From JBEEFP01 sp041166085 (GTDB taxonomy: Bacteria > Actinomycetota > Acidimicrobiia > Acidimicrobiales > JAFATL01), in the NCBI GenBank assembly GCA_041166085.1, contig JBEEFP010000036.1, forward strand, positions 12,912-76,911: a DNA stretch of 64,000 bases. Reading direction: 5' to 3'. Each line of letters opens with the position of its first letter. Within the stretch, counting starts at the first letter, position 1. The notes under the pieces are model-generated. The model worked only from the letters and a program-made list of their open reading frames with translations, searched no databases and was not told where the DNA came from. The translations under genes were made by a program, and so were the position numbers. Positions 50,988 through 58,772 of the stretch are shown in pieces.

Positions 50988-51488
50988 GTGCCGGAACACA
51001 CCGACCCCGGCGAGGTTCTCGCAGGCAGCATCGGCTTCCTGATCTCGAAGCTGGGGATGACGTCGGCCCACGCGTTCGCAGAGACGCTGGCGCCCCTCGG
51101 CATCGACCCGCGGCACTTCGGCATCCTGCGCATCATCGCCATGAGCGAGGGGCCGTCCCAGCAACGCCTCGGCGAGGCGTTGGCTGTCCCACCGAGCCGC
51201 ATGGTGGCGCTCATCGACGACGTGGAGGAGCGCGGGCTCGTCGAGCGACGGCGCAACCCGAACGACCGCCGGGCGCATGCCATCCACCTCACCGCCAAGG
51301 GTCGCAAGCTGTACGACCGCGCCGTCGAGAAGGCGGGCGCCTTCGAGGAGAAGCTCTGCGCGGGCCTCTCGGAGACCGAGCGGGCGCAGCTGCTCGGGCT
51401 GCTCCACCGTCTGGCCGTCACCCAGAGCAACGTTCCCGTCGGATCCCACCCGGGACTCGGCGGGGCCGACCCGCCGCACGCGCCCTAG
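50988..51488 (+). CDS. MarR-family regulator
   Basis: A 166-residue MarR protein. The winged helix covers LRIIAMSEGPSQQRLGEALAVPPSRMVALIDDVEERGLVERRRNPNDRRAHAIHLTAKG, whose DRRAHAIHLT wing is diagnostic. The GTG at 50988 gives the family length. It is divergent from the MMPL gene. The spacer 50925-50987 is unusually AT-rich (AGTTCAAGTCGAGAATTGTTTTAG) for this genome, as expected for promoter and operator, though I see no clean palindrome. It probably represses the MMPL operon. Confidence 0.9.
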   Translation: MPEHTDPGEVLAGSIGFLISKLGMTSAHAFAETLAPLGIDPRHFGILRIIAMSEGPSQQRLGEALAVPPSRMVALIDDVEERGLVERRRNPNDRRAHAIHLTAKGRKLYDRAVEKAGAFEEKLCAGLSETERAQLLGLLHRLAVTQSNVPVGSHPGLGGADPPHAP

Positions 51489-51495
51489 CCCTGTC

Positions 51496-51873
51496 TCACG
51501 GGTTGAGCTGCGACATGAACTGGTTCATGTCGAAGTAGTCCCGCCACGCGGCGATCTTGCCGTCCCGCACCTCGAACGTGCCCATGACGGGCAGCTCGAT
51601 GGTCACGGTCGGCGTGGTGAAGACGTCCACCCGCTCGGTGAGCACCTCGTCCCCTGCCGCCGCGATGGCGAGGACGCGGAACTCGATCTTGTCCACGCCG
51701 TTGCTGAAGCTCTCGATGGTCACCTTGATGGCGTCCTTGCCCGTCACCGGGGCGATCGGGATGTTGTGGTACACCGCGTCGTCCGCGAAGTAGTCGACGA
51801 GGGCGTCGACGTCACCGTCGCCCCACGCCGCGCAGAACCGACGCACCAGCTCGATCGGCTGCTCGCTTGTCAT
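51496..51873 (-). CDS. Limonene-1,2-epoxide-hydrolase-like protein (NTF2 fold)
   Basis: A 125-residue NTF2-fold protein. It has the residues that define limonene epoxide hydrolase: Tyr and Asn in AVYHNIP, Arg and Asp in TERVDVF, and the last Asp in AAWRDYFD. LEH uses an Asp-Arg-Asp triad for one-step water attack on an epoxide. EphG of Mycobacterium tuberculosis belongs here. It follows the CoA-transferase gene by 23 bases. Confidence 0.85.
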   Translation of the reverse strand: MTSEQPIELVRRFCAAWGDGDVDALVDYFADDAVYHNIPIAPVTGKDAIKVTIESFSNGVDKIEFRVLAIAAAGDEVLTERVDVFTTPTVTIELPVMGTFEVRDGKIAAWRDYFDMNQFMSQLNP

Positions 51874-51896
51874 GGCGCGACGCTAACCCGCTGCCG

Positions 51897-53135
51897 TCAG
51901 AAGACGATCTCGCCCTTGCGCAGATCGGCGATTCGGGTGTCGTCGTAGCCGGCGTCGCGCAGGACGCCGTCGGTGTGCTCGCCCACGCCGGGGGCCTTGG
52001 CCGGCACCGGTAGCTCGGCGTCGGTCACCATGACCGGGAACGGCAGCATGTCGGCGTCGAGTCGATCGGCTGGGATCCACGGGAGCCGGTGCTGGAACTG
52101 CGGGTCCTCGGCGATGGTCTTCGGGGTGTTGACCGGCGCGATGGGCGTGTTGTGCTCGTCGCCGAACGCGATCCACTCCGCCGACGTCCGCGCCCGGAAG
52201 ATCTCGGTGAGGATGCGCTGCAACTCCTTGTTGTTGCGGGCGTGATCGCCGTACTGGCTGCCCGGCCACCGCTCGAACAGCTCCATGCGGCCGACGCCCG
52301 CGCAGAAGTTCTTCCAGAACGCCTGCTCGCTCGCCATGAACAGGACGTGGCCGTCCGCGCTGGCGTAGATCTGGTAGCGGACGCCCTCCTTCATGCCAGC
52401 GGTCCCCGGCGCCCGTCGCTCGTAGTTGTCGGCCTTGTTGCCGTACACCTCGTCGTCGGACCGGTCGTAGGCCTTCCAGCTCTCGATGCGGTACCAGTCG
52501 AAGAAGGCGGCCGAGTCGGCCTGGGCCACGTCGAGGTAGCACCCCTCCCCTTCTGCTCGCGCCCGGATGACGGCGGCGAGGATGGCGAGGGCGCCGTAGA
52601 GCGGCCCGGCGTGGATGCCGATCGACGTGTGCTCCGGCATGTACGTGTTGCCGTCGTCGTCGTGGGCGACCGGCACCTGGCCCGCCCACGTGTCGTAGGC
52701 GATCCCGTGACTGGGCATCTCCTTGTACGGACCAGTGGCGCCGTAGCCGGAGATGGTGCAGAAGACGAGCCGCGGGTTGAGCTCGCGCAGGTGCTCGTAG
52801 GACAGGCCCCGCTTGGCCAGCGCGCCGGGCCGCATCGCCTCGATCACCACGTCGGCGTTCCGCACCAGGTCCTCGTAGATCTGCACGCCCTCGGGCTTGC
52901 GCAGGTCGATGGCGATCGACCGCTTGCCCCGATTCACGTGCAGCGACAGCAGCGAGTTCTCACCCGCGCCGTCCGCCGCCTTGATGATGGGCCACGTCAT
53001 CTGCCGCCCGTAGTCACCCTGCGGCGGCTCGACCTTGATCACATCGGCGCCGAGGTCGGCCAGCAGCCCACCCATCTCCGCCGGCCCCAACATCGAGCTC
53101 TCCACCACGCGTACGCCCGCAAGCAAGCCGCTCAT
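51897..53135 (-). CDS. CaiB/BaiF-type (family III) CoA-transferase
   Basis: A 412-residue family III CoA-transferase; it moves CoA between acids through an Asp-linked mixed anhydride. The start LLAGVRVVESSMLGPAEMGGLLADLGADVIKVEPPQGD is typical, and the catalytic Asp is in YLDVAQADSAAFF. NRGKRSIAIDLRKPEG marks the CoA site. It is 30 bases downstream of the TetR gene and probably in its operon, with the LEH-like gene last. An acid from an oxidised ring or side chain could be its substrate. Confidence 0.92.
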   Translation of the reverse strand: MSGLLAGVRVVESSMLGPAEMGGLLADLGADVIKVEPPQGDYGRQMTWPIIKAADGAGENSLLSLHVNRGKRSIAIDLRKPEGVQIYEDLVRNADVVIEAMRPGALAKRGLSYEHLRELNPRLVFCTISGYGATGPYKEMPSHGIAYDTWAGQVPVAHDDDGNTYMPEHTSIGIHAGPLYGALAILAAVIRARAEGEGCYLDVAQADSAAFFDWYRIESWKAYDRSDDEVYGNKADNYERRAPGTAGMKEGVRYQIYASADGHVLFMASEQAFWKNFCAGVGRMELFERWPGSQYGDHARNNKELQRILTEIFRARTSAEWIAFGDEHNTPIAPVNTPKTIAEDPQFQHRLPWIPADRLDADMLPFPVMVTDAELPVPAKAPGVGEHTDGVLRDAGYDDTRIADLRKGEIVF

Positions 53136-53165
53136 GCCGGCGAACCTAGGACAACGACGACCGGC

Positions 53166-53702
53166 TCAACCGGCGATCAGGCGCTCGATCCCGAACCGCA
53201 GGATGCGTGAGCGCGCCCGCTTCGTCACCCCTTGCAGGAGGACGCCCTCGCACAGGGCCATCACCGCGTCGGCGGTGTCGTCCCGTCGACCGGCCGGCAC
53301 GTCGTGCTGCAGCGCTCCGACCAGCATCACCCGCAGGAGCGCCACGGCGTTTCGCTCGAAGCTGGCCACGGTCTCGGAGGCGCGCGCTCGCTCGCGGATC
53401 GTGACGCGCAGATCCTGGAACTCGGCCAGGCGGTCGGCGAACCACAGGACCTGCTCGACGCAGGTGCCGTCCTTGGGCTTGCGATCGAGCACGTCGTGCA
53501 GCGTCCGCTCGACCGCAGCAACCAGCAGCTCGTCCTTCGTCGGGAAGTACCAGTAGATGGCGTTGGGCGCGAGACCGAGCTCCCGTGCGATGTCTGCGAC
53601 GGACAGGGCCTCGTAGCCGCCGTCGGCCAGACGCCGCCGGGCCGCGGTGACGATCTCGTCGAGCTTGGTGTCACGCGCCACGTCGGCCCGGTTCCGAGGC
53701 AC
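53166..53702 (-). CDS. TetR-family repressor of the CoA-transferase/epoxide-hydrolase operon
   Basis: A 178-residue TetR protein with HTH in KLDEIVTAARRRLADGGYEALSVADIARELGLAPNAIYWYFPTKDELL. The GTG 53702 is preferred because the family starts near there and the upstream part of the frame overlaps the operators and the divergent gene. Two inverted repeats at 53718-53768 lie in the divergent promoter. Confidence 0.9.
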   Translation of the reverse strand: MPRNRADVARDTKLDEIVTAARRRLADGGYEALSVADIARELGLAPNAIYWYFPTKDELLVAAVERTLHDVLDRKPKDGTCVEQVLWFADRLAEFQDLRVTIRERARASETVASFERNAVALLRVMLVGALQHDVPAGRRDDTADAVMALCEGVLLQGVTKRARSRILRFGIERLIAG

Positions 53703-53717
53703 GGCTGCAGGATAGGC

Positions 53718-53768
53718 CTCTTGACAGCCTCGCAAGAGCCATGGTCGACTTCTTGACATGCTGACAAG
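53718..53768. promoter_or_regulatory. Two putative TetR operators before the TetR and SRPBCC genes
   Basis: IR1: CTCTTG (53718-53723) against CAAGAG (53733-53738), 9-base spacer. IR2: CTTGACATGCTGACAAG (53752-53768), pairing 6 of 8 positions about a central G. Both share CTTG/CAAG half sites. IR2 overlaps the first candidate ATG of the SRPBCC gene at 53758. Confidence 0.6.
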
Positions 53769-54240
53769 ACGCCGCCACGAGACCGCCGCTCACTACCGGA
53801 TGCGGGCCTCGGGCCGCATCTGGATCGCCGCGCCCCCCTGCAGCATCTGGGACCTGGTCGCCGACGTCACGCGCATGGGCGAGTGGAGCCCGGAGACGTA
53901 CAAGGCCGAGTGGCTCGGAGGGGCGACGGCGCCAGCCGTCGGTGCGCGGTTCCGGGGCTCCAACCGGCGTGGCCTCCAACGCTGGTCGACCCGGCCGAGG
54001 GTCAAGGTCTGCGACCCAGGACGGGAGTTCACGTTCGTCCTCGGCACGAGGCACCACGACTTCGTGGTCTGGCGCTACGAGTTCGAGCCGGTCGACAACG
54101 GCACGCTCGTCAGCGAATCGGTGACCGTGCGGGGCTACGCGCTGTACGGCCTGCTGCGACCGCGGCGGCGTGAGGCCCAGCTCGCAGAGGGGATCCGAGT
54201 CACGCTCGCCCGCCTGAAGATTGCTGCAGAACTTCGCTGA
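53758..54240 (+). CDS. SRPBCC-family (START-like) protein
   Basis: A polyketide-cyclase/SRPBCC-like ligand-binding protein of up to 160 residues. Segments are IWIAAPPCSIWDLVADVTRMGEWSPE, DPGREFTFVLGTRHHDFVVWRYEFEPVDNGTLVSESVTVRGY, typical of the fold's strand pattern. The ATG at 53758 falls inside operator IR2, so either the message is leaderless or translation begins at the ATG at 53800, which directly precedes the first strand. Ligand unknown; it may bind a hydrophobic acid. Confidence 0.82.
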   Translation: MLTRRRHETAAHYRMRASGRIWIAAPPCSIWDLVADVTRMGEWSPETYKAEWLGGATAPAVGARFRGSNRRGLQRWSTRPRVKVCDPGREFTFVLGTRHHDFVVWRYEFEPVDNGTLVSESVTVRGYALYGLLRPRRREAQLAEGIRVTLARLKIAAELR

Positions 54241-54246
54241 AATCCC

Positions 54247-54289
54247 TTGCGCTGCAATGGCTCCGTGCTATAATCGAACATGTATTCGG
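54247..54289 (+). promoter_or_regulatory. Promoter with overlapping LexA-like (SOS) box before the DUF222-HNH gene
   Basis: TTGCGC at 54247-54252 and TATAAT at 54269-54274 are a good sigma-70-type -35/-10 pair with a 16-base spacer. TCGAACATGTATTCGG at 54274-54289 starts on the last base of the -10. Its 14-base core pairs 5 of 7 positions and resembles the actinobacterial LexA box (GAAC-N4-GTTC). Bound LexA would cover the -10 and start site. Confidence 0.7.
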
Positions 54290-54344
54290 GAGCTGGGCTC
54301 CCCCGGAATCCGCCCTCTTAGCTGGTGAAGCGGAGGTGGCTGGG

Positions 54345-55532
54345 ATGTGCGAGACGCTCGCAGCGCTGCGCAGTGGCATGACGGACCATGCCGCCGCCTT
54401 CGACGCGCGTGTGCTGTCGGTGACGGCAGCGCGGCGCGTCATGCGCGAGGCCAGCGCCATCGAACACATGGCGGCCACCGTCAAGGCGCTCGCGGCGACA
54501 CGGGTGGCCGAGGGCGGCGACTGGCGTCGCGACGGCTACCGCTCGCCGGCCGAGGCAATGGCCAAGGAGACGGGCAGCTCCGTCGGCGAGGCCATCGATG
54601 CCCTCAACACCGCCGAGGCGCTCGAGGAGCTGCCCGCCGTCGCTGAGGCCGCTCGCCGCGGTGAGCTCTCGCCGAAGCAGGCCGCGGCGGTGGCCGGCGC
54701 GGCGTCGGTGGCTCCGTCCGAAGCGGACCGGCTGCTCGAGGAGGCCAAGCGCCTCCCGCTCAAGGAGCTGCAGGCCGAGTGCGGCAGGACCCGCGCCGCC
54801 CATACCGACACCGAGGCCCAGCGCCGGCGGGCCCATGAGCGCCGCCACGTGCGCAAGTGGCAGGACCCCGACGGCCTCGGACACCTCCGGGCCCAGGGCC
54901 GGGCCGAGGACATCGAAGCGATGTGGCCCGCCATCTCGGGCGAGCAGGACCGCGTCTTCGCCGAGGCCCGCGGAGAGGCACGCCGCGAGCCGACCGAGGC
55001 CTACGCCTTCGACGCCCTGCTGCGCCTGCTCACCGGCGATGCCTCGGCGAGCGCGCCGAGCCACAAGGTCATCGTGCGCATCGACCTCGACACCTTCCTG
55101 CGCGGGTACCCCACCGACGGCGAGACCTGTGACATCGCCGGCTGTCCGGTACCCACCTCGGCGGTGGAGGACCTGCTGCGGAGCGGTTCACCGTTCCTCA
55201 CCGGCCTGGTGACCAAGGGCGAGGCCATCACCGGGGCGGTGCACCTCGGCCGTGCGCCGACCGCCAAGCAGCAGACCGGCCTCGAGTGGCTCTACCCAAC
55301 CTGCGCCGCCGCTGGTTGTTCCCAGTCGGCCCGTCTGCAGCGCGACCACCGCGACGACTGGGCCAGGACGCACTTCACACTCTTCGATCTGCTCGACCTG
55401 CTCTGTGCGCATCACCACGGTCTCAAGACCACCAAGGGTTGGGGCCTGGTGGAGGGCCGAGGCAAACGGGCCTTCGTCCCACCGGACGACCCGAGACACC
55501 CCCGCCACGCCAACGACCCACCAGCCGCGTAG
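54345..55532 (+). CDS. DUF222 / HNH-endonuclease protein (13E12-type)
   Basis: A 395-residue protein with a helical DUF222 domain (about 5-240; SPAEAMAKETGSSVGEAIDAL and RRGELSPKQAAAVAGAASVAP) and a C-terminal HNH-like motif. The nuclease end reads YPTCAAAGCSQSARLQRDHRDDW, THFTLFDLLDLLCAHHHGLKT, with the conserved DH and HHH. The family is abundant in actinobacteria as multi-copy 13E12/REP-like proteins, possibly mobile or competence-linked. ATG 54345 is chosen since GGAGG lies 8 bases upstream; a GTG at 54336 is the alternative. The LexA-like box upstream suggests DNA-damage induction. Confidence 0.9.
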   Translation: MCETLAALRSGMTDHAAAFDARVLSVTAARRVMREASAIEHMAATVKALAATRVAEGGDWRRDGYRSPAEAMAKETGSSVGEAIDALNTAEALEELPAVAEAARRGELSPKQAAAVAGAASVAPSEADRLLEEAKRLPLKELQAECGRTRAAHTDTEAQRRRAHERRHVRKWQDPDGLGHLRAQGRAEDIEAMWPAISGEQDRVFAEARGEARREPTEAYAFDALLRLLTGDASASAPSHKVIVRIDLDTFLRGYPTDGETCDIAGCPVPTSAVEDLLRSGSPFLTGLVTKGEAITGAVHLGRAPTAKQQTGLEWLYPTCAAAGCSQSARLQRDHRDDWARTHFTLFDLLDLLCAHHHGLKTTKGWGLVEGRGKRAFVPPDDPRHPRHANDPPAA

Positions 55533-55620
55533 AGGCGCACGACGGCACATCGCGGTGTTCACGCGGCCACATACGCGCCCGCGTGATGTACCGGAGCGGC
55601 ACGCCGAGGATCCTGCTCGT

Positions 55621-55743
55621 ATGCACATCATCCTGTGGATCGGCATTCTCACCACATGGACAGCGCTCTTCATCGGGGCCGGACGGGCCATCGCCGGCGC
55701 CCGGTTCGAACGAGGCCTCCGGGCGAGCACGGTCGATTCGTGA
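55621..55743 (+). CDS. 40-residue single-helix membrane peptide
   Basis: MHIILWIGILTTWTALFIGAGRA begins a 40-residue peptide with one clear transmembrane helix and a short polar tail. Its TGA overlaps the GTG of the metal-transporter gene (GTGA at 55740-55743), so coupling is likely. Its own Shine-Dalgarno is weak. It may be a small accessory of the transporter or a leader peptide. Confidence 0.5.
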   Translation: MHIILWIGILTTWTALFIGAGRAIAGARFERGLRASTVDS

Positions 55744-56477
55744 CCACGACCAGGACCCCCGCTCGGCAACCTCGAACGCGGTCGACGGGCCACCTCGAGC
55801 GTCATCACGAGAAGAACTCGCTCCGCGACGTCATCCTCGGCGGCCAGGACGGCCTGGTGAACATCCTCGGGATCATCCTCGGCGTGATTGCCGGCGGAGG
55901 GTCGAACACCGTGCTGCTGGCAACCGGCTTCGCCGCTGCGATCACCGAGTCCATCTCCATGGGCGCGGTCGGCTACACCTCGTCGCTGGCGGAGCGTGAC
56001 CACTACCGGGCCGAACGAGAACGCGAGCTCGAGGAGATCAGCACGACACCCGAAGCAGAGCGTCGCGAGATCCGCGCCATCTACGCGGCGAAGGGCTTCG
56101 AGGGCGACCTGCTGGAGCGCGTCGTCGAGACCATCACGTCGAGCCGCGACAGCTGGCTGGACACGATGATGGACGAGGAGCTGCACCTGCAACCCGTCGC
56201 GACGGCCGACACCGTCCGCAGTTCAGTGGTCATCACCGTTGCGACGTTGGTCGGTCACCTCATCCCCCTCCTGCCGTTCCTGTGGCTGGCAAGGACACAG
56301 GCCCTGATCCTCGCAATCGCGCTCAGTGCCGTCGTGCTGTTCGCGGTCGGCGCGTATTCGGCGGTGACGCTGGTCGGCAACTGGCGCAGGTACGGCGTGA
56401 AGATGGTGGCCATCGGCCTTGGTGCCGCCGCCGTCGGCTTCGGGGTAGGGCACCTCTTCCACGCCGCCGGCGCCTGA
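55740..56477 (+). CDS. VIT1/CCC1-family Fe2+/Mn2+ transporter
   Basis: A 245-residue member of the vacuolar-iron-transporter family. The first helices carry SLRDVILGGQDGLVNILGIILGVIAGGG and the AITESISMGAVGYTSSLAERDHY motif. A cytosolic Glu-rich helical domain (ERERELEEISTTPEAERREI ... SWLDTMMDEELHL) matches the metal-binding hook. Three more helices follow (ITVATLVGHLIPLLPFLWL; LILAIALSAVVLFAVGAYS; MVAIGLGAAAVGFGVGHLF). It exports Fe2+ or Mn2+ from the cytoplasm to avoid metal toxicity. Transcribed toward the tRNA-Gln. Confidence 0.92.
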   Translation: MTTTRTPARQPRTRSTGHLERHHEKNSLRDVILGGQDGLVNILGIILGVIAGGGSNTVLLATGFAAAITESISMGAVGYTSSLAERDHYRAERERELEEISTTPEAERREIRAIYAAKGFEGDLLERVVETITSSRDSWLDTMMDEELHLQPVATADTVRSSVVITVATLVGHLIPLLPFLWLARTQALILAIALSAVVLFAVGAYSAVTLVGNWRRYGVKMVAIGLGAAAVGFGVGHLFHAAGA

Positions 56478-56552
56478 CCCAGCCGGTCCCGCGGCAGCTC
56501 GTCCAGCAGAAAGCCCAGGCCATCGACCTGGGCTTTCACTGTCTCGGATGAG

Positions 56553-56624
56553 CTCGGGGGGGAGGACTCGAACCCCCAACGACTGGACCAGAACCAGCTG
56601 TGTTACCGATTACACCACCCCCGA
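56553..56624 (-). tRNA. tRNA-Gln (anticodon CTG)
   Basis: On the minus strand: acceptor TCGGGGG with CCCCCGA, D-loop AATCGGTAACAC, anticodon arm CTGG-TTCTGGT-CCAG giving CTG, and T-loop TTCGAGT. The discriminator is G; length is 72. It sits just downstream of gltX and a YdcF gene on the same strand. Confidence 0.92.
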
Positions 56625-56645
56625 AAGGCGGTGGGTCAGGCTACC

Positions 56646-57284
56646 TCAGGGCCTCGTCGGGATCGTGCGGGTGACTTCGGTCTTGATGCCGGAGATGCGG
56701 CGGAACCCGACGATGCGCCCGAGGGCCATGGCCGCGGTCTCCTTGGCCAGGTACTTGACCTCCTCACCGCCGCCGATGGGCGAGGTGTGCGTCGGTGACA
56801 CGTAGCCCTTCAGGCCGAGCTCGCTGGCCATCGCCGCGATGCGGGCGTTGTGGAACGGGTCGGAGACCAGCACGACACGCGTCTTGCCTCGCTGCTTGAG
56901 GAAGTTGGCGGCGGCGGCCAGCGACTGCCACGACGTGCGTCCCTGCACCTCGCGCAGGAGCGCCGACTCGGGGACGCCGCGGCGCTTCAGATAGGCGGCC
57001 GACGCCGAGGCCTCGGTCGTGCGGTCACCGGGCTGGCCCCCGCCGGTGACGACCACGACGTCGGCGACGTTGCGCTTGTAGAGGTCGGCGGCGTGGTCGA
57101 GCCGGGCGGCGAGCACCGGCGACGGGCGCCCGTTGTACTGGGCCGCGCCGAACACGACGATCGCATCGGCGCGCGGCGTCTGGTCGCGATGGGAGGCCTG
57201 CCAGACCTGCACGTAGGTGACCCCGACGTAGAGGACCGCGAGGGCGACGAGGGCGGCCCCGATCTTGAACGCGAGCCGGATCAC
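56646..57284 (-). CDS. YdcF-like protein (DUF218, SanA family)
   Basis: A 212-residue DUF218 protein. One N-terminal membrane helix (IGAALVALAVLYVGVTYVQV) is followed by the domain with ADAIVVFGAAQYNGRPSPVLAARLDHAADLYKR, VVVTGGGQPGDRTTEASASAAYL and VVLVSDPFHNARIAAMASEL. The family (YdcF, SanA) acts at the cell envelope in an unknown way. Its ATG overlaps the gltX stop (ATGA, 57281-57284), so it is co-translated with it. Confidence 0.88.
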   Translation of the reverse strand: MIRLAFKIGAALVALAVLYVGVTYVQVWQASHRDQTPRADAIVVFGAAQYNGRPSPVLAARLDHAADLYKRNVADVVVVTGGGQPGDRTTEASASAAYLKRRGVPESALLREVQGRTSWQSLAAAANFLKQRGKTRVVLVSDPFHNARIAAMASELGLKGYVSPTHTSPIGGGEEVKYLAKETAAMALGRIVGFRRISGIKTEVTRTIPTRP

Positions 57285-58657
57285 CCGGCGCCGAGTCGCT
57301 CCAGGGCCCGATCGATCCGGGCCAGCGTCTGCTCACGGCCGAGCACCTCGAGCGACTCGAACAGCGGCGGGCCCACCGTGCGGCCCGTGATCGCAAGCCG
57401 AATGGGTGCCTGGGCCTTGCCCAGCTTCGTTTCGAGAGCCTCGCCGATGGCGAGCGTGACGTCGTGAAGGGTGGCGGCCTCCCACACGCACTCCGTGTAC
57501 TCGGCCCGCGCCCGACGCAGGATCTCGCCCGCGTTTGGTCCCTTCACCATCACCTTCTCCCACGCGGCCTCGTCGATGACTGGCTCACCGAAGAGGAAGT
57601 CCACCATGGGAGGGGCCTCGGCCAGCGTCACCACCCGCTCCTGCACGAGAGGGGCCATGCGCTGCCACGCCGGTGACGTCGCCATCTCCTCGCCGAGCCA
57701 CGGAGCCGCGCGCGACGTGAACTCCTCTGGGCTGAGGCGGCGGATGTACTCGCCGTTGAAGTGGTCGAGCTTCTGGACGTCGAAGAAGGCGGCCGACTTC
57801 ACGACGTGGTCGAGGTCGAAGCGCTCGACGATCTCCGCGACCGGCCGGATCTCCACGCCGTCCGGCGGACCCCAGCCGAGCACGGCCAGGTAGTTGGCGA
57901 AGGCCTCGGGCAGGTAGCCGCGCGTACGGAACTCTTCGACGGCGACGTCGTCGCGGCGCTTGGACAGCTTCTTGCGCTGGGCGTTCACCAGGATGGGCAG
58001 GTGGGCGAACACCGGACGCTCGGTCACCCCGAGCGCCTCACGGATCAACAGCACGTTGGGCGTGACGTTGATCAGGTCCTCGCCCCGGATGACGTGGGTG
58101 ATGCCCATGTCGACGTCGTCGATGGCGTTGGGAAGGAAGAAGGTGGCGGTGCCGTCGCCCCGCTGGATGACGAAGTCGCTCAGCGCCGCGTTCTCGAAGC
58201 TGACGTGGCCGCGCACCACGTCGTCGAACTCGGTGGTGCCCTCGTCGGGGACAAGGAACCGCACCGCGCCCGCGGTGAGGCCGCGATCGCGGCAGAAGCC
58301 GTCGTAGCCGGGCGTGGCGTTGCCCTTGGTGCGAGCCTGCACGTCCTCCTGGGAGCAGTCGCAGTGATAGGCGTGGCCCGAGACGACCAGGCTGTCGACG
58401 GACTCGGCGTAGAGGGTCGAACGCTGCGACTGGAACACGGGCTCGCCGTCGAAGCCGATGCCGAGCCAGTCGAGCGTCTGCAGGATGCTCTCGAGGTACT
58501 CGGGCTTGTAGAGCGCGGCGTTGGTGTCCTCGACGCGCAGCTTCAGCTCACCACCTGCGTGGCGGACCGCCAGCCAGTTGAAGAGCGCGGTGCGGGCGCT
58601 GCCGACGTGCAGGTAACCGGTGGGCGCGGGTGAGAAGCGGGCGACGAAGGGGGCCAT
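57281..58657 (-). CDS. gltX: Glutamate-tRNA ligase
   Basis: A 458-residue class I tRNA synthetase. FSPAPTGYLHVGSARTALFNW contains the HIGH-type motif (HVGS), and KKLSKRRDD is the KMSKS equivalent. A zinc-type pattern CDC ... YDGFC sits in the acceptor-binding insertion (near residue 100-125). C-terminal helices form the anticodon-binding part. The ATG 58657 is chosen for the family start MAPFVARFSPAPTG. It is followed by YdcF and tRNA-Gln; if the organism lacks a GlnRS, this enzyme would also charge tRNA-Gln for amidation by GatCAB. Confidence 0.95.
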   Translation of the reverse strand: MAPFVARFSPAPTGYLHVGSARTALFNWLAVRHAGGELKLRVEDTNAALYKPEYLESILQTLDWLGIGFDGEPVFQSQRSTLYAESVDSLVVSGHAYHCDCSQEDVQARTKGNATPGYDGFCRDRGLTAGAVRFLVPDEGTTEFDDVVRGHVSFENAALSDFVIQRGDGTATFFLPNAIDDVDMGITHVIRGEDLINVTPNVLLIREALGVTERPVFAHLPILVNAQRKKLSKRRDDVAVEEFRTRGYLPEAFANYLAVLGWGPPDGVEIRPVAEIVERFDLDHVVKSAAFFDVQKLDHFNGEYIRRLSPEEFTSRAAPWLGEEMATSPAWQRMAPLVQERVVTLAEAPPMVDFLFGEPVIDEAAWEKVMVKGPNAGEILRRARAEYTECVWEAATLHDVTLAIGEALETKLGKAQAPIRLAITGRTVGPPLFESLEVLGREQTLARIDRALERLGAG

Positions 58658-58682
58658 GGGCGCCCCATCATCGCGGAGGCCT

Positions 58683-58737
58683 CCCGACTTTTGGACACTG
58701 GCTCCGCTGGGGACGGAGTCGGTGTCCAAAAGTCGGG
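58683..58737. terminator. Hairpin between fabI and gltX
   Basis: CCCGACTTTTGGACAC at 58683-58698 pairs perfectly with 58722-58737. An inner CTCCG/CGGAG (58702-58706/58714-58718) extends the fold. It begins 25 bases before the gltX ATG and ends 35 bases after the fabI stop. Its foot CGACTTTT is shared with 45568-45616. Confidence 0.7.
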
Positions 58738-58772
58738 TAAAAGTTGGGTGAAAGGCGGAGCGGAGGCCTCCC

